Assembly (NCBI RefSeq): GCF_024752355.1 | Contig: NZ_JANTHZ010000001.1 | Location: 496,001-560,000, forward strand | Length of the DNA: 64,000 nt | Direction: 5' to 3' | Source of the DNA: Ancylobacter mangrovi | GTDB lineage: Bacteria > Pseudomonadota > Alphaproteobacteria > Rhizobiales > Xanthobacteraceae | In this document: positions 19,308 to 27,200 of the stretch, in pieces | Layout: each line of letters starts with the position of its first letter | Numbering within the stretch: the first letter of the stretch is position 1 | Position numbers and translations under genes: made by a program | Notes under the pieces: model-generated | Database searches by the model: none | The model's input: only the letters and a program-made list of their open reading frames with translations | What the model was told of the DNA's origin: nothing

Positions 19308-20114
19308 ATGAAGTCTTCCGTCATCATGGCCGCCGCTGCGAGCGGGATCGTCTTCTTCGGCATGATCGCCGAGGCCGCCGCCTGGGGGCGCAACGGCACC
19401 TTCGTCGGCCGGCGCGGCCACGCTTTCGGCATCATGGGCTCGGGCGGCTGCGCCTCCGGCTCGTGCTGGCGCAACCGTTCCGTCACCGGCCCGCGCGGCT
19501 ATGGCGTCATGCGGCAGGGCAGCGTGACCCGCAACGCGCCCGGCCGGTGGAGCTATGGCGGCTCGAGCGTCGGCTCGGGCGGGCGCTCCATCACCCGCCA
19601 GGGCAGCGCCACCCGCACCGCGCCGGGTCAGTGGAGCTATGGCGGCTCGGCGACCACCGGCAACGGGCGCACGGCCTCCCGGCAGGGCTCGATCTCGGCC
19701 GGCAACGGCGCCGTCTCCGCCAACAACACCGTCACGGGCCTCAACGGCAGGACCTACACCACGCAGAAATCGCTGACCGGCACGCCCGGCAATTACAGCT
19801 ACGCGAAGAGCGTGACCGGCCCGAACGGGCAGAGCGCCAGCCGGCAGGGCGGCGCCACCAGGAGCGCCCCGGGCCAGTGGAGCTATGGCAGCACGGCCAC
19901 CGGGCCGAATGGCGGCACCGCCTCCAGGCAGGGCAGCGCCACCCGCGCGGCGCCCGGCCAGTGGAACTACGGCGCCACCGGCACCGGCCCGAACGGGGGC
20001 ACCGCGACGCGCCAGGGCAGCGTGACCAACACCGCCCCCGGTCAGTGGAACTACGGCGAGAGCACTACCGGTCCGCGCGGCGGCACCACCTATCGTCAGG
20101 GCACGGTCTACTGA
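19308..20114 (+). CDS. Secreted protein built of ~28-residue Gly/Ser/Thr-rich repeats
   Basis: This is a 268-aa protein of unknown function. A signal peptide (about 25 residues, ending AEAAAWG) is followed by a short segment with GCASGSC (two cysteines). From residue 58 about seven and a half repeats follow, of the pattern TGPNGGTASRQGSATRAAPGQWSYG. Units 3 and 4 are degenerate and the last stops after RQGTVY. The composition (Gly, Ser, Thr, Arg, Trp, Tyr, almost no hydrophobic core) suggests an extended or beta-solenoid-like extracellular or periplasmic protein. GGAG lies upstream of the ATG. It is a single gene ended by a strong terminator. Confidence 0.8.
   Translation: MKSSVIMAAAASGIVFFGMIAEAAAWGRNGTFVGRRGHAFGIMGSGGCASGSCWRNRSVTGPRGYGVMRQGSVTRNAPGRWSYGGSSVGSGGRSITRQGSATRTAPGQWSYGGSATTGNGRTASRQGSISAGNGAVSANNTVTGLNGRTYTTQKSLTGTPGNYSYAKSVTGPNGQSASRQGGATRSAPGQWSYGSTATGPNGGTASRQGSATRAAPGQWNYGATGTGPNGGTATRQGSVTNTAPGQWNYGESTTGPRGGTTYRQGTVY
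19479..20111 (+). repeat. In-frame ~84-bp tandem repeat array inside the secreted protein gene
   Basis: About seven and a half units, each coding for ~28 residues, with the most conserved core CGCCAGGGCAGCG-CACC (RQGSxT) and CAGTGGA-CTA-GGC (QWxYG). The last three full units are most alike and the two central units are diverged. Copy number may vary between strains. Confidence 0.85.
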
Positions 20115-20162
20115 GCGACCCGGGCGCGCCATCCGCCTCCCGTCGCGACGGGGAAGATATGA

Positions 20163-20195
20163 AAATGCCCGGCTGCGGCCGGGCATTTCTCTTTC
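20163..20195. terminator. Bidirectional rho-independent terminator
   Basis: A perfect 11-bp stem AAATGCCCGGC/GCCGGGCATTT encloses a TGCG loop, followed by CTCTTTCC on the + strand and preceded by A-rich DNA. It lies between the repeat-protein gene and convergent mrp, so it can serve both. Confidence 0.85.
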
Positions 20196-20256
20196 CGAGA
20201 TCTTCAATCCAGAGACCGCGCGGCTTCCGCCCCCCCGGGGGCCAGAGCGTGGCGCG

Positions 20257-21438
20257 TCAGCTCTCGACCACGATCCGCGGCCCCGGGCGGGCGGCGGCCT
20301 GCTTGCCGGCCAGCGCGTCGCGCACCGCGCGGGCGATCGTGCGATAGGTCTCCGCCTCGGCGCTGTCCGGCTTCGTCGCCACCACCGGCAGGCCGGCGTC
20401 GGAGGTCTCGCGGATCGACATCTGCAGCGGCACCTCGCCGAGGAACGGCACGCCGAGCCGCTGCGCCTCGTGGCGCGCGCCGCCATGGCCGAAGATGTCC
20501 GAGCGCGTGCCGCAATGCGGACACACGAAGTAGCTCATGTTCTCGACCACACCGAGCACCGGCACGTTCACCTTCTGGAACATGGCGATGCCGCGCCGGG
20601 CGTCGATCAGGGCGAGGTCCTGCGGTGTCGAGACGATGACCGCGCCGGCGAGCGGCACCTGCTGCGCCATGGTGAGCTGCGCGTCGCCGGTGCCCGGCGG
20701 CATGTCGACCACCAGCACGTCGAGCGGCGCCCAGGCGACCTCCTTCAGGAGCTGGCTGATCGCCGACATCACCATCGGCCCGCGCCAGATCATCGCCGTC
20801 TCCTCCTCGACGAGGAAGCCGATCGACATCACCTTGAGGTCCCAGGAGCGCAGCGGCTGCAGCATCTTGCCCTGCACGTCCGGCTTGCCCTTCAGCCCCA
20901 TCAGGCGCGGCACCGACGGGCCATAGATGTCGGCGTCGAGCAGGCCGACCTTCAGCCCGAGCGAGGCGAGGCCGAGCGCCAGGTTGGCCGCCAGCGTCGA
21001 CTTGCCGACGCCGCCCTTGCCCGAGGCCACGGCGATGATGGCGCCGACGCCCGGCAGGCCGGGGGATTCCTTCTGCGGATCGGCCGGCGGGCGCGGCGCG
21101 GCATGGGCGTGGCCCGCATGCGCATGACCGGCATGGCCGCCGGCGCCGGAGACGCGCGCCGGCTGGGCCGGACCGCCGGCGGGCGCCGAGCCGGCCTTGC
21201 GCTCGGCGGTCAGCGCCACCAGCGCCGAGGTCACGCCGGGCGTGCCGCGCACGGTGCGCTCCACCGCCGCGCGCACCGGCTCCCAGGCCTGCGCCTCGGC
21301 GGCGTCGACCGTGATCGACATGTAGACCTTTCCGTCGGAGACCAGGATCTCGGACAGCGTCCCGGTCTGCGTCACCGGACGGCCGTCCGGCGCGGAAACC
21401 TGCGCCAGCCGTGCCTTAACCTCGTCTGCGGTCGCCAT
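20257..21438 (-). CDS. mrp: Mrp/ApbC-type iron-sulfur cluster carrier ATPase
   Basis: This 393-aa cytoplasmic P-loop ATPase delivers Fe-S clusters to apoproteins. The N-terminal MIP18/DUF59-like domain covers about 1-90. A His/Gly/Ala-rich linker HAGHAHAGHAHAA is near residue 105-125. The NBP35/Mrp ATPase domain has the deviant Walker A VASGKGGVGKSTLAANLAL, then LLDADIYGPS, VVDMPPGTGDAQLT and the cluster-binding CPHCG near residue 310. The start at 21438 has AGGAG upstream. The frame is open a little further 5' but without a good start. Single-gene unit. Confidence 0.94.
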   Translation of the reverse strand: MATADEVKARLAQVSAPDGRPVTQTGTLSEILVSDGKVYMSITVDAAEAQAWEPVRAAVERTVRGTPGVTSALVALTAERKAGSAPAGGPAQPARVSGAGGHAGHAHAGHAHAAPRPPADPQKESPGLPGVGAIIAVASGKGGVGKSTLAANLALGLASLGLKVGLLDADIYGPSVPRLMGLKGKPDVQGKMLQPLRSWDLKVMSIGFLVEEETAMIWRGPMVMSAISQLLKEVAWAPLDVLVVDMPPGTGDAQLTMAQQVPLAGAVIVSTPQDLALIDARRGIAMFQKVNVPVLGVVENMSYFVCPHCGTRSDIFGHGGARHEAQRLGVPFLGEVPLQMSIRETSDAGLPVVATKPDSAEAETYRTIARAVRDALAGKQAAARPGPRIVVES

Positions 21439-21682
21439 TCTCGCGCTCCTGCTTGAACTCTCGTGTGGGTGAGACACCAGCGGGCCGCAAGCGTCAACCC
21501 GGCCGCTCCCGTCGCCTCATCGGGGCCGTTTATGACCACCGCATTGCACAATCGGCGACCACTTCGACGATATGACTAGGAATGCATCAACCCCGTTGCG
21601 CAACATTCGGAAATAATGCCAGCATGAGTTGCCGGAGAAGAACAACACGCCGGCACCTGAGCAATTTCCAGAGGGGAACAGC

Positions 21683-22459
21683 ATGAGCCTCGTCACCCGT
21701 ATCGCGGCCGCGGCCGTCTTGGTCGCTGCCACCATCAGCGGCGCTTCCGCCAAGGAGTGGAAGGTCGTCCGCATCGGCACGGAAGGTGCCTACCCGCCCT
21801 TCAATTATATCGAAAACAACGAAATCAAGGGCTTCGACATCGATATCGCCAAGGCGCTGTGCGAGAAGATGAAGGTGGAATGCACCTTCGTGGCGCAGGA
21901 CTGGGACGGCATCATCCCCGCGCTGCTGGCCGGCAAGTACGACGCGATCGTCGCCTCCATGTCGATCACCGAGGAGCGCAAGAAGCAGATCGCCTTCTCG
22001 AAGAAGTATTACAACACCCCCGCAAGCTTCGTGGTGCCGAAGGATTCGAAGATCACCGACACCTCCCCCGAGGCGCTGAAGGGCAAGGTGCTGGGCGCCC
22101 AGGGCTCGACCATCCACTCCAACTACCTCGAGGATATCTACGGGCCGGCCGGTGCCGAGATAAAGCTCTACGGCAAGCAGGACGAGGCCAATCTCGACCT
22201 CGCCAATGGCCGCCTCGACGCGGTGCTCGCCGACAAGGTGGTGCTGCTCGAATGGCTGAACTCGAAGGAAGGCGCCTGCTGCAAGTTCACCGGCGCCGAG
22301 TACAAGGATCCGAAATATTTCGGTGAGGGCGTGGGCGTCGGCATCCGCAAGGACGACACCGATCTGGTCGCGATGTTCAACAAGGCGATCGACGAGATCC
22401 TCGCCGACGGCACCTACAAGAAGATCAACGACAAGTACTTCCCCTTCAGCGTCTACTGA
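21683..22459 (+). CDS. Amino-acid ABC transporter, periplasmic binding protein
   Basis: This 258-aa SBP_bac_3 protein has a Sec signal to about residue 22 (cleavage near SGASAKE) and a mature start VVRIGTEGAYPPFNYIE. GFDIDIAKALCEKMKVECTF and DGIIPALLAGKYDAIVASMS follow. These are the hallmarks of lysine/arginine/ornithine/histidine-type receptors (ArgT/HisJ/OccT). GAGGGGA precedes the ATG at 21683. It starts a three-gene set with two permeases. Exact ligand specificity cannot be read; basic amino acids or opine-like compounds are likely. Confidence 0.92.
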   Translation: MSLVTRIAAAAVLVAATISGASAKEWKVVRIGTEGAYPPFNYIENNEIKGFDIDIAKALCEKMKVECTFVAQDWDGIIPALLAGKYDAIVASMSITEERKKQIAFSKKYYNTPASFVVPKDSKITDTSPEALKGKVLGAQGSTIHSNYLEDIYGPAGAEIKLYGKQDEANLDLANGRLDAVLADKVVLLEWLNSKEGACCKFTGAEYKDPKYFGEGVGVGIRKDDTDLVAMFNKAIDEILADGTYKKINDKYFPFSVY

Positions 22460-22542
22460 CGCGCGCTCCGCACGGTGCCGTTCCGGAGAGGCTCCCGGGA
22501 CGGCACACCCTCTCATGACCATCGTGGAGCGGATGCGTCCTC

Positions 22543-23265
22543 ATGCTGGAGCTGCTCGGCCTGCTCTCCTTCGGCCCGGACGGCTGGGGTGACGAGATCG
22601 CGCAAGGCGCGCTGCTGACCATCGAGCTGGCGCTCACCACCCTGCCCGTGGGCATCGCCATCGGCCTGGCGGTGGCGCTCGCCAAGGATTCCCATTCGCC
22701 GCTGCTGCGCGGCCTCGGCAATTTCTACACCACCATCTTCCGCGGCCTGCCCGAGCTGCTGACGCTGTTCATCGTCTATTATGGCGGGCAGATGCTGTTC
22801 ACCCGCGTCGCCGGCTACTTCTTCGAGGATGCGCATATCGAGGTGAACCAGTTCGTCGCCGGCGTGGTGGCGCTGGGCCTGGTGCTGGGGGCCTTCTCCA
22901 GCGAGGTGCTGCTGGCGGCGATCCGCTCGGTGCCGCGCGGGCAGAAGGAAGCCGCCTCGGCGCTCGGCCTGCCGCGATGGCGGGTGTTCCGCCTCGTCAC
23001 CTTCCCCCAGCTCTGGCGCGTCGCCCTGCCGGGCCTGTCCAACAACTGGATGGTGCTGCTGAAGGACACCTCGCTGGTCTCGGTGATCGCCATCAGCGAC
23101 CTCATGCGCGAGACCGCGATCGCGGTCGGCGTGACCAAGCAGCCCTTCTTCTTCTACCTCGTCGCCTGCCTCATCTACCTCGTCTTCTCGGCGGCCTCGA
23201 GCGCCGTGTTCGTGCATCTGGAGGCGCGCGCCTCGCGCGGCTTCAAGCGGGTGGGAGGCCACTGA
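22543..23265 (+). CDS. Amino-acid ABC transporter permease (HisQ type)
   Basis: This 240-aa inner-membrane permease has about five helices. It carries the N-terminal HisM/Q pattern GALLTIELALTTLPVGIAIG and the EAA loop EAASALGLPRWRVFRLVTFP near residue 145 that docks the ATPase. It resembles HisQ/OccQ subunits for polar amino acids. It lies 83 bp after the binding protein and overlaps the next permease by one base (TGATG), indicating translational coupling. Confidence 0.92.
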   Translation: MLELLGLLSFGPDGWGDEIAQGALLTIELALTTLPVGIAIGLAVALAKDSHSPLLRGLGNFYTTIFRGLPELLTLFIVYYGGQMLFTRVAGYFFEDAHIEVNQFVAGVVALGLVLGAFSSEVLLAAIRSVPRGQKEAASALGLPRWRVFRLVTFPQLWRVALPGLSNNWMVLLKDTSLVSVIAISDLMRETAIAVGVTKQPFFFYLVACLIYLVFSAASSAVFVHLEARASRGFKRVGGH

Positions 23266-24014
23266 TGCAGACACTGCTCGACGCGCTCGGCACCGGCTTC
23301 CTGTGGCTGATGGGACTCCTCGGCCTCAATGTCGATCTGATGGAGCGCTACGGCCTGCGCTTCCTCGACGGCGTGCAGGTGACGCTGGAGCTGGTGCTGC
23401 TCTCGGTGTTCCTCGGCGCGCTGCTGTCGCTGCCGCTGGCGGTGGCGCGGGTGGAGGGCGGCAAGTTCCTCTCGCGCGCCTCCTTCACCTATTCCTACTT
23501 CTTCCGCGGCACGCCGCTGCTGGCGCAGACCTTCCTGGTCTATTACGGCGCCGGCCAGTTCCGCCCCCAGCTCACCGATATCGGCCTGTGGTGGTTCTTC
23601 CGCGACGCCTTCAACTGCGCGGTGTTCACCTTCACCCTCAACACCGCCGCCTACCAGGCGGAGATCCTGCGCGGCGGCATCGAGAGCCTGCCGATCGGGC
23701 AGATGGAGGCGGCGCGCGCGATCGGGCTGACGCGCTACCAGGCCTATCGCAAAGTGATCCTGCCGCAGGCGATCGCGATCGGCCTGCGCCCGCTCGGCAA
23801 CGAGCTGGTGCTGATGATCAAGTCGAGCGCCATCGCCTCGGTGATCACGGTCTACGACCTGATGGGCGTGACCCGCCTCGCCTTCTCGCGCTCCTACGAC
23901 ATGGAGGTCTATCTGTGGGCGGCGCTGCTCTACCTCATCATGGTCGAGCTGGTGCGCCGGATCTGGGACGTGCTGGAGCGCCGGTTGAACCGGCACCTCA
24001 CGCTCTCGCGCTGA
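23265..24014 (+). CDS. Amino-acid ABC transporter permease (HisM type)
   Basis: This 249-aa permease pairs with the preceding HisQ-type subunit. It shows GVQVTLELVLLSVFLGALLS near the N-terminus, YFFRGTPLLAQTFLVYYG and the EAA loop EAARAIGLTRYQAYRKVILP. The start ATG overlaps the previous stop (TGATG). The gene ends only four bases before the convergent UDG-family gene and no ATPase gene follows, unusual for this family, where hisP-like genes normally complete the operon. An ATPase must be supplied from elsewhere. Confidence 0.92.
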   Translation: MQTLLDALGTGFLWLMGLLGLNVDLMERYGLRFLDGVQVTLELVLLSVFLGALLSLPLAVARVEGGKFLSRASFTYSYFFRGTPLLAQTFLVYYGAGQFRPQLTDIGLWWFFRDAFNCAVFTFTLNTAAYQAEILRGGIESLPIGQMEAARAIGLTRYQAYRKVILPQAIAIGLRPLGNELVLMIKSSAIASVITVYDLMGVTRLAFSRSYDMEVYLWAALLYLIMVELVRRIWDVLERRLNRHLTLSR

Positions 24015-24018
24015 CGGC

Positions 24019-24690
24019 TCACACCAGCCGCGCCACCTCGGCCCGCAGCACCGGCACCAGCTCCGCCTCGAACCAGGGATGGCGCTTCAGCCAGCCGGTG
24101 TTGCGCCAGGAGGGGTGCGGCAGCGGCATGATGCGCTCGTCTTCCCGCGCCTCGAAGATCTCGCGCCAGCGCGTCACCCGCTCGGTCAGCGAGAGGCCGG
24201 CATAGGCGCCGAGGCCGAGCCTCTTCAGATGATAGCTCTGCGAGGCGCTGCCCACCGCGACCACGAGGCCGAAGGGCGGGCGCGCGGCGAACAGCCGGTC
24301 GTGCCAGAGCCGCGCGCATTCGCGCCGCGGCGGCAGGTCGCCCCCCTTGGCGTCCTGTCCGGGAAAGCAGAAGCCCATGGCGGCGATGGCCACCCTCTCC
24401 TCGTCGTAGAAGGTCGCGCGGTCGATGCCGAGCCACTGGCGCAGCCGGTCGCCCGAGGCGTCGTTGAACGACATGCCGCTGGCATGGACCTTGGTGCCCG
24501 GCGCCTGCCCGGCGATCAGCAGCCGCGCCTTCGGGCCCACATGGAGCACCGGATTCGGGGCGTGCGGCAGCGGCCGGCCGAGCGGCGCCTCGACGCAGAC
24601 CCGGCAGGCGCGGATCCGCGCCAGCAGTTCGTCGAGCGTTTCGCGGCGCGCCGGGGCATCGACGATGCGGGCGGAGGGGGAAGCGGGCAT
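24019..24690 (-). CDS. Uracil-DNA glycosylase family protein
   Basis: This 223-aa protein of the UDG superfamily has motif 1-like LLIAGQAPGTKVHASGMSFN near residue 58, FCFPGQDAKGGDLPPRRECA in the middle and motif 3-like LPHPSWRN near residue 195. An N-terminal CRVC pair is present, but the full four-cysteine Fe-S set of family 4 enzymes is not evident. It presumably removes uracil or a damaged base from DNA, although substrate range is unproven for this subgroup. It starts at ATG 24690 and is followed by convergent ABC permease genes. Confidence 0.8.
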   Translation of the reverse strand: MPASPSARIVDAPARRETLDELLARIRACRVCVEAPLGRPLPHAPNPVLHVGPKARLLIAGQAPGTKVHASGMSFNDASGDRLRQWLGIDRATFYDEERVAIAAMGFCFPGQDAKGGDLPPRRECARLWHDRLFAARPPFGLVVAVGSASQSYHLKRLGLGAYAGLSLTERVTRWREIFEAREDERIMPLPHPSWRNTGWLKRHPWFEAELVPVLRAEVARLV

Positions 24691-24785
24691 GGGCCCTAGA
24701 TAGGCATGCGCGGCGGCCGGCGAAAGCGGTCGCGCCGTCAGGCGTTCCCTCGCGCCCTCCGGGGGGTCGTGGAAAGCCGGCAGGC

Positions 24786-25313
24786 TTAGTCCGCGCCGCG
24801 CGGATGGCGGGCGCGCCAGTTCGCCGGCATCTCGAACGGCCCGGCCCAGATGCCGCGGCGTTCCTCGCGGGCGGTGCTCTGCTCGCCCGTATAGGCGAGG
24901 CCGGTCGCCACCGCCCAGCCCTGCGCGACCAGCGCCGCGCCGATGTCGCGGCCATCCGCCTCGCAGATCGCCACCGCGCGGCCGTAGCGGTCCTCGTCGA
25001 CCGGCCGGCAGTTCACCTTCGCGCCGGCGACGAGCGCCTGCAGCGCCGCCTTCGCCTTCTCCCCGCACGGCCAGCGCGTGGCTGCCTCGCCGCAGCTCTG
25101 GTGGAGCTCGGGGGCGTCGATGCCCTCCAGCCGCACCCGCACCCCGTCGAGTTCGAGGCTGTCGCCGTCGGCCACCCGCACCGCGCCGGTGAGCGGCGGC
25201 ACGAAATGTTCCACCACCAGCGCGATCACCACCAGCACCACCGCGACGAGGATCGAGCCGCGCGTGGAGGGCCGCCAGCGCGTGCCGGCACGCCGTGGCG
25301 CGCGCCGCCTCAC
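24786..25313 (-). CDS. Membrane-anchored thermonuclease (SNase-like) protein
   Basis: This 175-aa protein has a basic N-terminus, one hydrophobic helix (ILVAVVLVVIALVVEHFV, about residues 22-39), then a staphylococcal-nuclease-like OB-fold domain. Signatures are VADGDSLELDGVRVRLEGID near residue 48, APELHQ, and DRYGRAVAICEADGRDIGAA with the catalytic Arg and Glu positions of the family. Cysteines in HQSCGEAATRWPCG may form a disulfide. The GTG start at 25313 overlaps the cobT stop as GTGA, so it is translationally coupled to cobT. It is likely a periplasmic nuclease anchored in the inner membrane. Confidence 0.85.
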   Translation of the reverse strand: MRRRAPRRAGTRWRPSTRGSILVAVVLVVIALVVEHFVPPLTGAVRVADGDSLELDGVRVRLEGIDAPELHQSCGEAATRWPCGEKAKAALQALVAGAKVNCRPVDEDRYGRAVAICEADGRDIGAALVAQGWAVATGLAYTGEQSTAREERRGIWAGPFEMPANWRARHPRGAD

Positions 25314-26332
25314 GCGTCCGCCACGCCCGCCTCGGCGAAGGTCGCCATGCCGGAATGACAGGCGAGTGCGGACTTGATGACGCCGATCGACAGCGCCGCG
25401 CCAGAGCCCTCGCCGAGCCGCATGCCGAGGTCGAGCAGCGGCTCGAGGCCGAGGCGCTCCAGCACCCGGCGATGCGCCGGCTCGGCCGAGACATGGCCGG
25501 CGAAGCAGTGGTCGAGCGCGTGCTCGTCCATGGCGCGGAGCACGGCGGCGGCGGCGGTGACGACATAGCCGTCGAGCACCACCGGCACGCGCTGCATGCG
25601 GGCGGCGAGAATGGCGCCGGCCATCGCCGCCACCTCGCGCCCGCCGAGCTTGCGCAGCACCTCCAGCGGGTCGTCGAGATGGTCCCTGGCGCGGGCGACC
25701 GCCGCGCGCACCGTCTCGACCTTGCGGGCCAGCGTCTCGCCGGTGGAGCCGGTGCCGGGGCCGACCCATTCCTCCGCCTCGCCCCCATAGAGGCCGTGGA
25801 AGATGGCGGCGGCGACGGTGGTGTTGCCGATGCCCATCTCGCCGAGGCACAGCAGGTCCGGCTCGCCGGCCAGCGCCTCCATGCCGAAGGCCATGGTGGC
25901 GGCGCATTCGGCCTCGGTCAGCGCGTCCTCGACGACGATGTCGGGGCTCGGCAGGTCGAGCGCGAGGTCGAAGACCCTGAGCCCGGCGCCGAACACGCCG
26001 CAGATCTGGTTCACCGCCGCCTTTCCGGCGGTGAAGGTGGCGACCATCTGCTTGGTCACCTCCGGCGGATAGGGCGAGACGCCGCGGCTGGCGACGCCGT
26101 GGGTGGCGGCGAAGACGGCGACGGTGGGCCGGTTCACCACCGGGATCGCCCGCCCCTGCCAGCCGGCGATGTCGATGGCGATCGCCTCCAGCCGGCCGAG
26201 TGCGCCCGGCGGCTTGACCAGCTCGCCCTGGCGCGCGGCGGCGGCGGCGCGGGCCGCCCCGTCGGGTCCCGGCATGGTGGCGACGAGGTTGCGAATGTCG
26301 TCGAAGGGCAGGCCGGAGACGGCGCGCGGCAT
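25310..26332 (-). CDS. cobT: Nicotinate-nucleotide:dimethylbenzimidazole phosphoribosyltransferase
   Basis: This 340-aa enzyme activates 5,6-dimethylbenzimidazole to alpha-ribazole phosphate for the lower ligand of cobalamin. It has the family blocks PGALGRLE near residue 43, FAATHGVASRGVSPYPPEVT near residue 72, LCLGEMGIGNTTVAAAIFHG near residue 155 and a C-terminal LGEGSGAALSIGVIKSA containing the catalytic Glu region. The ATG at 26332 follows AAGGAAG. It is divergent from bluB, whose product makes the benzimidazole substrate. No cobalamin riboswitch could be recognised in the shared promoter region. Confidence 0.96.
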   Translation of the reverse strand: MPRAVSGLPFDDIRNLVATMPGPDGAARAAAAARQGELVKPPGALGRLEAIAIDIAGWQGRAIPVVNRPTVAVFAATHGVASRGVSPYPPEVTKQMVATFTAGKAAVNQICGVFGAGLRVFDLALDLPSPDIVVEDALTEAECAATMAFGMEALAGEPDLLCLGEMGIGNTTVAAAIFHGLYGGEAEEWVGPGTGSTGETLARKVETVRAAVARARDHLDDPLEVLRKLGGREVAAMAGAILAARMQRVPVVLDGYVVTAAAAVLRAMDEHALDHCFAGHVSAEPAHRRVLERLGLEPLLDLGMRLGEGSGAALSIGVIKSALACHSGMATFAEAGVADA

Positions 26333-26528
26333 GGGACTTCCTTCTTGGGCCTTCTGGCGCGGCGGATGCACGCGGCGGTGGGATTCGGCGATGGGACTCG
26401 GCGAAAGGACTCGGCAGGTTGCACACAGCGCGCCGGTAACAGGGCTCGCCTCCGGCGCGGCGGCGGGGTAGACCCTCCCACAGGAGCGCGCAACCCCCAA
26501 TCCGCCAGACCCGCGCCTCGGGCCGCCC

Positions 26529-27182
26529 ATGACGTCGCAGGCTACGACACCGCCCCGCTTCGATGCCGCCTTCCGCACGCGGCTCGACGCGCTGTTCGCC
26601 TGGCGGCGCGACGTGCGCCATTTCGAGCGGGGACCGCTGGCGCCGGGCGTGCTCGACGACTTGCTGGCGCAGGCGACCGAGGCGCCGAGCGTCGGCCTGA
26701 GTCAGCCCTGGCGCTTCGTTCTGGTGCGCGCGCCCGAGCGCCGCGCCGATATCCGCGCGATCTTCGAGACCTGCAACGCGCAGGCGCTGGCCGGTCAGGC
26801 GAGCGAGCGGGCCGGGCTCTATGCGCGGCTCAAGCTCGCCGGCCTCGACGACGCGCCCGAGCACGTCGCCGTGTTCGTCGAGCCCGAGCCGGAGGCGGGC
26901 CACGGCCTCGGGCGCGCCACCATGCCCGAGACGGTCGCCTATTCGGCGGTGATGGCCATCCACACGCTGTGGCTCGCCGCCGCGGCGCGCGGGGTGGGCC
27001 TCGGCTGGGTGTCGATCCTCGACCCGCAGGCGGTGCGCGCCGCGCTCGACCTGCCCGAGCGCTGGCAGCTCGTGGGCTATCTGTGCATCGGCTACCCGGC
27101 CGAGCCCTCGCGCGTGCCCGAGCTCGAGCGCAAGGGCTGGGAGCACCGCCGCCCCCTCGCCGATTTCCTGCTGACGCGCTGA
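26529..27182 (+). CDS. bluB: 5,6-dimethylbenzimidazole synthase
   Basis: This 217-aa nitroreductase-fold flavoenzyme oxidatively fragments reduced FMN to yield 5,6-dimethylbenzimidazole. FAWRRDVRHFERGPL near residue 20, EAPSVGLSQPWRFVLVR near residue 55 and the C-terminal LGWVSILDPQAVRAAL are characteristic of BluB. The genomic setting next to cobT and cobS confirms the role in lower-ligand synthesis and distinguishes it from general nitroreductases. This oxygen-dependent route implies aerobic B12 synthesis. It is followed by cobS after 18 bp. Confidence 0.95.
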   Translation: MTSQATTPPRFDAAFRTRLDALFAWRRDVRHFERGPLAPGVLDDLLAQATEAPSVGLSQPWRFVLVRAPERRADIRAIFETCNAQALAGQASERAGLYARLKLAGLDDAPEHVAVFVEPEPEAGHGLGRATMPETVAYSAVMAIHTLWLAAAARGVGLGWVSILDPQAVRAALDLPERWQLVGYLCIGYPAEPSRVPELERKGWEHRRPLADFLLTR

Positions 27183-27200
27183 ACCGGATCGAAGGACACC

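Noticed and set aside
26333..26528. Possible cobalamin riboswitch between cobT and bluB
   Set aside because: A GGTAACAGGG-like stretch is present, but the B12-box and the conserved core could not be matched on either strand.
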